This document shows positions 48,401-57,400 of a stretch of DNA of 60,000 nt, in pieces. The DNA is taken from contig NC_088319.1 in the NCBI RefSeq assembly GCF_910592395.1, positions 8,868,001 through 8,928,000 of the forward strand, read 5' to 3'. The notes under the pieces are model-generated. The model had not been told where the DNA came from. It searched no databases and saw only the letters and a list, made by a program, of their open reading frames with translations. The position numbers and the translations under genes are program-made. Each line of letters starts with the position of its first letter. The first letter of the stretch is position 1. The stretch is from Lineus longissimus (taxonomy: Eukaryota; Nemertea; Pilidiophora; Heteronemertea; Lineidae).

Positions 48401-51400
48401 ATCGCTCTGAGCTTGGCAGGTTGAGACGGACTGTTTGTTCATTTCTCTATTGTCTGCCTTTTGTGAAATATGAGCACATCAATTTCTTCCATTATCTCCT
48501 GGTGTCATTTAGGCTCATCTTCTTTGCGACATGCGCCTAGTCACATTTTATTGGAGCTATTGACCTACAACTCAGTGCATATATGGCCCTTGTCTTACAG
48601 ACTAAATTTCAGTTTGATTCAATTCCTGGTTTGGTGGCTAAAATCGAAAAACTAAGGGCTTGATCATTGGTAAATCTTTTTTGCCCCAGACAAAAACTGC
48701 CTTGAGCAATTGACCCAACTTTCCTGTGATTCATTGGAAGTCATAGGGGAATCGATCCTCAGCCCAGACCTTTTTAGCTCACCTCTCAGCAGAGGTGAGC
48801 TTATCCCATACCGTGGCGTCCGTCGTCCGTCGTCGTCGTCGTCGTCCGTCGTCGTCCGTTAGCAGGGCACGTTTCGTAACTGTTAGAGCTATTGAGTTGA
48901 AACTTGGTACACATGTACCCTTATGTAATGACACCTTGGAGACCAAGTTTCGGTCCGATTCGTTTCATGGTTTGGCCACCAGGGGGCCAAACGTTAAAAG
49001 TGAAAATATGCAATATCTCCCTTAATAGTAGTCGGGAAATTTTGAAAAAAATATGGTAGGTACTTCTAGCAAAGGTGCATCATATATCCTCCGGGTTTTT
49101 GATTTGACCTCCTTTTCAAGGTCACAGAGGTCAAAGTTTGCTGATTCACTGAACAGTAGCATGTTTCCTATCTATTTTAGCTAGAAGGTTTTAAACCAGT
49201 GTGGACATGTATCTGGGGATTCTCTATTCCACCCCTAAAATTTCGGCCGTTCGGACATCAAATATGGCCGCCAGGCAGCCATCTTGAAAAATAAACACAG
49301 TACTATTACTTAAGGAATTGAACCCGAGGCGGAGGACCTTGGTTGAGTTACCAAGACACTCGAGGGTGGAGCTAAAATACAGTCCAAACCCGAGCCGACA
49401 GGCGAGGGTTTGGACGAAATTTTAGCTCCACCCGAGAGTGTCTTGGTAACTCAACCAAGGTCCGAAGCCGAGGGTTCAATTTCTATTCTAAAATACCTCA
49501 AACTTAAAAAGATAGGCCACGAAATAACTTGAATATGTGCGAATTTGGCAAATTCCATCCATCGCCTGCCCGGAGCGCCGGTAGCGCCGTTGTTTACATT
49601 ATGTTACGGCAGCCCGTATAGGAAGTCCGGATCGGCTCGCTCAAGTGACGCTAAAATCCGCGCAAATGGGCTATTTGGAGCGTTTTTCTCAGCAAATATG
49701 TGTAGTGCTCATTAAAAAACTTAGGGTGGTTGATGCTTCCTTGGCTGATTTGTGTTTGAAGCAGTGTTTTGAGAGCCTCAAACTTCTGAAGTGAGCTGTG
49801 TGCATGGTTCCACATTTTAGTGCAACCCGAGGGAACTTTGGTAGAGCATCTTGGTTGCGTGTCCAAAACACTCCACTCTCAGAACGAGGCTTATGCATTT
49901 TCCATTTAAAAGTTGACTTTACGGTACCAAGGTATTTTAGAATCCGAAACTAATGATCGGATTGCAACCAAATTTGATCTGGATGTATATCTATGTACTC
50001 TCTACTAAATCCTTGATTTTTTATCAAATGTGATAGCCAATATGGATGCCAGGCGGGCATCTTGAAAAATTCTTAGTTTGGCCACCCGGGGGCCAAATTT
50101 AATGTCCAAAGTTAAAAAGTTTGATTGCTCGTTTAATAGTGGTCTGATTTTCATAACATTTTTATGGTAGGTACTCCTAGCAAGGATACATCACATATCA
50201 TACGGGTTTTTGATTTGACCTACCTTTCAAGGTCACAGAGGTCAAATGGTGTAAATTGGCCGTTAGGATGTAACGATGGCACGTTTCTAAACTGCAATGA
50301 CTATTGATCCCAAATTTGGTACACATTTACCCCTTAGTCAGGTGATCTCAGGGACCGAAGTTTGGTCCAATATGATTCACCACTTGACCACCAGGGGGCA
50401 AAATCCAAAAACCTTTAAAATATGATTATTCCTTAACTTCTTGCCCGATTGCCACCAATTTGATATCATGGGTACATTCTAACCGCAATACAGTATATGT
50501 CACACAGGTTTTTAATTTGACCTTCTTGTCAAGGTCACAGAGGTCAAATGGCGTAAATTGGCCGTCAGGCCGTAACTATGGCACGTTTCTTAACTGCAAT
50601 GACTATTGATCACAAATTAAGTACACATGTACCCCTTGGTCAGGTGATCTCAGGTACTGAAGTTTGGTGCGATCTGATTTGCCGTTTGGCCTCCAGGGAG
50701 GGAGCCAAATCCTAAATTCTTCAAAATGCCATTATTCTTAGTAATTACTTGCCCGATTGGCACCAATTTTATATCATAGGTACATCTAATTCTAACAACC
50801 ATTCAATGTGTTACCCGGGTCTTCTTTGATTTGACCTACTTTTCAAGGTCACAGAGGTCGAATGTACTGTAAATTGGCCATTTTGGGGAAATTGTAATTG
50901 CTTGGACCTACATCAAACCTAACACTACATTACACAATACCATGATCTTTATCCATCTTTCCTCCACATGAGGTGAGCACAATGGCCCTGGCCATTTCAT
51001 TACTATACACAATTCCTCTTGGTGCTTTGAGCGTGGTGTTACCACGGAAATGCACCCTATAGGTATTATATTGATTAATTGATTGAAAGGGAAGGTTCCT
51101 AACGAAATTGACATCGTCACTTCTCAAACATGGCCACCACGGCAGCCATCTTGAATTTCGTTTCCGCTCCATAACTGATCGACGCCTTTAGCAATTGATC
51201 TGAATTTTTTCTCAATACCCTGGGAGTCAATAGGGAAAGATTCCTTTTGAAATTGGCGTACCGTAGTTACTTCTCAAACATGACTGCCCCGTCAGCCATC
51301 TTTAATTTTGTTTCTCCTTGATAACAGACAGATGCCTTGGGCGATTGACCCCAATTTTCCTTGGTTTATTGAGAGTCATCAAGAGGAGGTTCCTTTCAAA

Positions 51401-54400
51401 AACCGTGTATTTAGCTTGTAAATATTTCGTCCTTACACTGAGGACTTCTTCAGTACACTGACTGACAGAGGTAGCTCTGCTGATGTCGGCTGAGAAATCC
51501 CTCATGTCAGCCATCTCCGAACATGCTATGAACAAGGGGCACCAGGTGGATATAGACAATTTCAAGATCATCGGCAGCGATACCACCTTCTGGGGCCGAA
51601 AATGGAGGGAAGCCATCGCCGTCCGGAAAAATCTACCAGCCATGAACAGAGACGTGGGCCTCCAACTGTCCTACACATACGATCAGATCCTCAAATCCGA
51701 GAACCCCGGGGTCAGATGATGTCAGCAGAGCTACCTCTGTCAGTCAGTGTACTGAAGAAGTCCTTAGTGTAAGAACGAAATATTTACAAAGTAAATACTT
51801 CTACTTGTGATAAAAGAACTTTTATCAATAAAAATTAAAGGTTTACAAAGTTGCGATTTTTTGAAATGGCATAGTAAAATAGGCAAAAATTTTCCCAGTC
51901 TTACAGTATTTTTATAAACCTTCCCCTTGATAGGTTTTCAAAAGGGTTTGTCTAACTTTGTAATTATTTTCCGACTGTTTTCTTCAGTGAGGACACGAAT
52001 GGTGTGTTTCCTTGGTTGACTGAGTACGACTCATCACAAACAGATATTTATAAGGTAATATCATGATTAGTTCTAAAATTTTAGCGTTGATTTCATTCCA
52101 TCTTTATGCTATTCCATCTTTACACTATGACATGTATGTGTCTGTCATGACCAATCTTAACTCTTTCAGCCCTAGCTGATTTTGACGTGACAGTTCCCAG
52201 GTCCTAGCCGATTTTCAGGAAAATGCAAGATTTCAGGATTTTATTTTACCAAAACTACTCCCCCTATCACTACCTGCTTGGTACCATTAGAAAGGTCTTG
52301 ATCCCCACGTTATAGTGATATGTAGATTATAGATATCCACGAATTTGTATATTTTTCTGAGTCTCTTCAATTTTGCTAATTTTTGTGTCCTGAAATTTTC
52401 CGAAGAATTAGCAGAAGCCACTTTTATCGAAAAAAAGAATATTTCCTTGAATTAGTCCTTGTAAACTGATGCTCACTTTTCGATGCTATTTGCTGTATCT
52501 CAATAACACTGCCAGCTAAAATCATGAAATTTTTGCAATGGACTCTGCTGATGAGGCCACCTCACATAATGCCAGGGTTTTAAATTTGACATACTTTTCA
52601 TCATCACTGGGGTCACATTGCGTAAATTGACGGTTATTAGTTTCCAGAGCATATCTTCATTACCATTGATGCAAGAGTTTTCAGTATAAAGGTCTTTGGT
52701 GTCATTGTGCCTTTTGGTATTTTCAATGTTTTTCGACTTATGCTCAGCCCATTGGGACCTCTATATGTGGAAAATACCTTTTGGCTATATCTCATGAATG
52801 CAGCTGATCAAAATCATATTTTTTGATGTGGACACTTCTTATGAGACAACATCACATTATTTTTGAGTTTTTGTTTAGGCCTTCTTTTCATGGTCACAGA
52901 ATTCAAATAGCTTAAAGTGACTGTTACTGATGTTCGGGGCTTTCATCTTTGTTAGGAATAATATGGAGTCATAAACTCCTAGTATGTCACTGTCAGTAAC
53001 AGTCTTTCATAGGAGTTTCTTTCAAAAATAGGTCTATTGAAGTAAACATTGTGTATTGACATTCCTTTAAGTTCCTTAAAAGAATGAATTTGTCAAGTTC
53101 TTCTTGCAAATTTTCAGGACTACAGATTTGAATCGGACAATCCATTAAAAGATCACCAGAATCCATTCACTGAAGGTGTTAAGAGATTAAAAAAGGGAGA
53201 TATTCCCAATGCCGTCCTGCTATTTGAAGCTGCTGTCCAACAGAATCCTGAACACATGGAGGTAAGAGGAAGTTATTCCAGTTTACTGGAAATCAAGTTT
53301 GTACCCCTAGGTCCATAAAGACTACAGGGGTATTGTCGAGGTGGGCACTTTCTGTCTGTTGAACTCGTTTCCGTAGCATATCTTTTTATCCATAAATAAT
53401 GGACATTTTATCTCTTGGTGGTATGAAGGTCTGATAGTGCCATTGTGCCTTTTGGCAGTTTCGATGATTTTCGATCTACTCTCGGGCCCCATCAGGCACA
53501 TCATGTGAAAAGTTACCTTTGGCTATATCTCATGAATGCTGCTAGCTAAAAGATTATGAAATATTTACTGTGGACTCTTCTCATGATACTACATCACATA
53601 ATACCCGGGGTTTTGATTTGACCTACTTTTCAAGGTCACAGAGGTGAAATAGTGTAAATTGCTGTTATTGGTTTCCGGAGCATGTCTCCATAACTATTGA
53701 TGCTATGAGGATGTTCATCTTTGGTTGGTATGAAGGTCTTATAGTACTGTTGTGCCTTTTGGCAGTTTCAATGATTATCGATACGCCCGCTCCCAGCAGG
53801 CACATCATGTAAAAAAATTACTTTTGGCTATATCTCATGAACACTGCCAGCTAAAATCATGTACTATTTACTGTGGACACTTCTCATGAGACTACATCAC
53901 AAAATTTCCCAGGTTTTTGATTTGACCTACTTTTCAAGGTCACAGAGGTGAAATAGTGTAAATTGACCTTTATTGTTCAAGAGCATTTCTGAGTGCATAA
54001 TGGGCCTGCTGCACAGTCTCATGTCAACTCTTCATTCATTTGTGTAAGGTCAGTGGCAAAAACCTCCAATTATTTCTCAGCAATGCAATGCAACCCAGCA
54101 ATGAATAATAATCAACCAGTCACCCAAAGGTTTGAGCAATGCAATGTGAATCTGTTTTTGTAAGGGTATTCTTGCCTGAAAATGAACTGACCTTAATGCG
54201 GAAAGAGAGTTTTTGTGGGCTTCACAATCATATTCATGCATTTTTAATAGTATTCTGGTCTGGTTCATGTTAAGGGAATCAATTAGGATTTGATGATGTT
54301 GATTTCTATTTTAAAACGAAATCAGAGCAGGCCTGATTGAAGTGAGAGCACACAATGGGCAGTCACGCATGACACACACTGGCCTGTACTCGCTTGGAAA

Positions 54401-57400
54401 GTACCGAAATCTTAAAATTTATTAATAAAACTTCATAGCCAATAATAAGAAACCTGTCTCCAATTGTCACTGATGGAATTTTATTCATCTTATCACTTCG
54501 AAAAATTTCTCAGCAGCCTGAACTGGCTGAAGCTCAGAATTTTATCAGACGAATTTGTGGTCTTCCTTCTGTGTATTACTGTACATTTCGCTGTACAGTT
54601 TACATTGTACCCTAGTAACAGTGATCACCACCTCACCTGTACCTTATTGTAGAACACTGCAACAGGTAAACACTTCATTACAGCAAAAATACCCACCGAT
54701 TCTTCTTTGCCATTATAACCATTCAGCAACCTTTCACAGCACCCCCCTCCTCCAACAAAACAGCTCCCTCCACGGGAGACATAGCTTCCAATGATGCCTT
54801 GTTTAACCTGCATTTTATGTAAATATTGAATATTTGTGCTACATTGTTCCTGTAAATAAAATGTTGTTTCATTTGTTTGAAGCTGCTTCAAGATTGGTTT
54901 CTTGGGGAACAAATTCTTAATTTTTCTGCTCACATGTGCCTGTGGGATCTTTAAAATCCGCTTTTTGCCATTTTGTAGTTAATGGTTGTAGCTACAGCGA
55001 CGAAATATTTATGGTGGTGTATGCAATAAGGATACATCACAAATCACACTGCTTTTTGATTTGACCTACTCTTCTTGGTCAAAGAGGTCAAACACTAAAA
55101 TTTCAACAAAAGGTGGCACATTTCTGTACCATTTGACATGGTCTCTTCAAATTTGGCTTCGACCCTTATCAGGCATCTCTACGTTGACTAAAATTTAGGT
55201 CGGTGTGACCTACTTTTCAGGTTTGAGTTGGTAAAATGTCATAAAATCCTTAGTGGGGGGAGGGGGGGGGGTCTAATCAAGAAACTTTCACTATGTGATC
55301 TTCAAATGAATGCCAACGATTAATCAGAAGAGGCAAACTTTGCGCTAAACAAATTTGACCTTGACCTAACTTTCAAAGTCGCAGAGATTAAATTCTTAAA
55401 TTCCTTCATTATAGTGGCGCGTTTTGTCATTATTTCTTCTAGACTTTTCAATTTTGTTATGTCAACAGCTCGTTGGCATCTCTACATGTTGACATGAATT
55501 TAGGTCAGTATAACCTACTTTTTGGTGTGAATAGGTCAATGTTATAAAATCCCATGTGGTTCGTATCAAAAACATTCACTGTGTGATCTTTGAATAAATT
55601 TCATTTATTAATCAGATCAGGTTAACATAGTTAGATAAATAAATATTTTGATCTTGACCTAGTTTCCAAGGTCACTGAAGTCAGATTCTCTTCAACCATA
55701 ACAGTAACCATATTCTTGTTATTGACCAGAGGTGAACACATGGCCCCTGGCCATTTCATTGTTTGATCTATCTTACATTGATGTTGTGAGTAATGATGGG
55801 GGATGCATCGCAAATGTTTAATCCTGTCTGCACCTCACCTGTCTGAAGTGACTTTATTTGGCTTAGTTTCTGCTCTGTAGCTCTTTCCTACTTCTTGGAG
55901 GGAGCAATGCAAGTTACTGGGATGATATTGCCAAGGATACTTCACCATTACACATGAGTCTTTGATCAGCACGTCTCCTCTAACCTGTCGATAGGACAGT
56001 AGATTACTAATGCATTGAATTTTCATTGTTATTTAATGGAATTAGCCTGTGTACTTCAACAAATAAGGGGCCTTGTCCAAATTATTCGCCGAAATTTGCC
56101 GTAATTCGCCCCAAAAACGCCACAAATTCGCCGAAAGTCTCCGGCGAATTTTGGCGAAGTTCGGGCGATTTTAAAGGCGAATTTCGGCGAATTTTTGGCG
56201 AATTAGCGGCGATTTTATGGCGAATTTCAGGCGAACTTTCGGCGAATTCCCGACGATTTTTCGACGAGTTTTTATCATTGAACGTTGGCGAAATTTATAC
56301 CAGGCAAATTTCGACGAGAAGAGGCGAAGTGAAAATCGCCGAAATCTGGCGAATTTCCGTATTTTTGGGCGCATTTTTTTACCAGAAAGCAGTCGCAGCT
56401 CACCCTGTTCTTTGTATCGTCATCCTCCTCATTGTACGTCCAATGGAGAACAGAGAGATTTCTGTAATGGTGATTCCTATCCTACGATACACAGCGCGAC
56501 CAGATAAATGAACATAAGTGAGATCCCAAGGCAGCGACTTCAGCGCCACCGTGGGGACTAATGGTATTGGGCTGGGGATTCCCAGGTATCCTCGTGCCTA
56601 CTGAATACCGGAGCGTTCAATATTTCTCAGTGCTCTGTACATTGGCTGTACATTGGGCTTTATTCCTAGTGAATCGACGCAGCCCCGGCGGTCGAGGTTA
56701 CCTGGACTATAGTAATAATTATAATGTTTTTGCTCTGTAGACGTGCATTGAACAGTCAGTTCTACATTGACAGTGGATGTACTATTTTTGGCCAATATTT
56801 TTTATAATCCAACACAAGGTAGCTCCAGATCTTCTATTTTTACGACATTGCAATGAGGAACCGGCGAGGAGGTGATTTTCGCCAGATTGTAGCGATTTGT
56901 GGCGAATTTGAGCCAGATATATTTCGATCGGCGAATTTCGGCGAAGTTCATTGAAATACCAGCGGCGATTTCTCGGCGAAATTTTGGCGAATTTCCGGCG
57001 AAATAGTGGGATTTTCCGGCGAATTTGTGGCGATTTTATGGCGAATTTATGGCGATTTTATGGCGAATTCTAGGCGATTTCTGTCGAACTTTCCGGCGAA
57101 TTTTTGACGATTTTTGAGGAGGTTTTGGCGAATTTTGGCGAACTTGTAAAAATTCGCCAGAAATTCGCCGGTGAATTTCGGCAAATAATTTGGACAAGGC
57201 CCCTAACCCTGTTCGCCCTGCCCGCATGATGCTAAATTTCCTAGTAGCCTTGATGAAAGAAAAGAATTGCAGGGCTTGGTATAAAGGATTGAATGAAGGC
57301 TTTGATAGAGGAAAATGCAATTTAGCTATATCGGATTGGTTTATCGCTCCTAATTTTTTGACAGTTTAAAACTCTCATTTCCAGGCCTGGCAGTATCTTG

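Larger units (their letters stand above)
51415..51790 (+). mobile_element. Penelope-like remnant flanked by inverted terminal repeats with hammerhead-like motifs
   Basis: A 73-bp inverted repeat (51415-51487 and 51718-51790) flanks ~75 codons encoding [27 protein letters not shown] and [19 protein letters not shown]. This is the C-terminal tail after the GIY-YIG domain in another Penelope lineage. Most of the ORF is deleted. Each arm holds a hammerhead-like core pointing outward. Confidence 0.72.

Noticed and set aside
51482-51510. Third hammerhead core (CTGATGTCGG..GAGAAAT)
   Set aside because: The core lacks the A after CTGATG and has no pairing stem II; it overlaps the coding tail.
56026-56511. 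161-codon ORF across the GGCGAATTT element
   Set aside because: It translates irregular GGCGAA repeats; the frame crosses the element boundary and has no coding signature.
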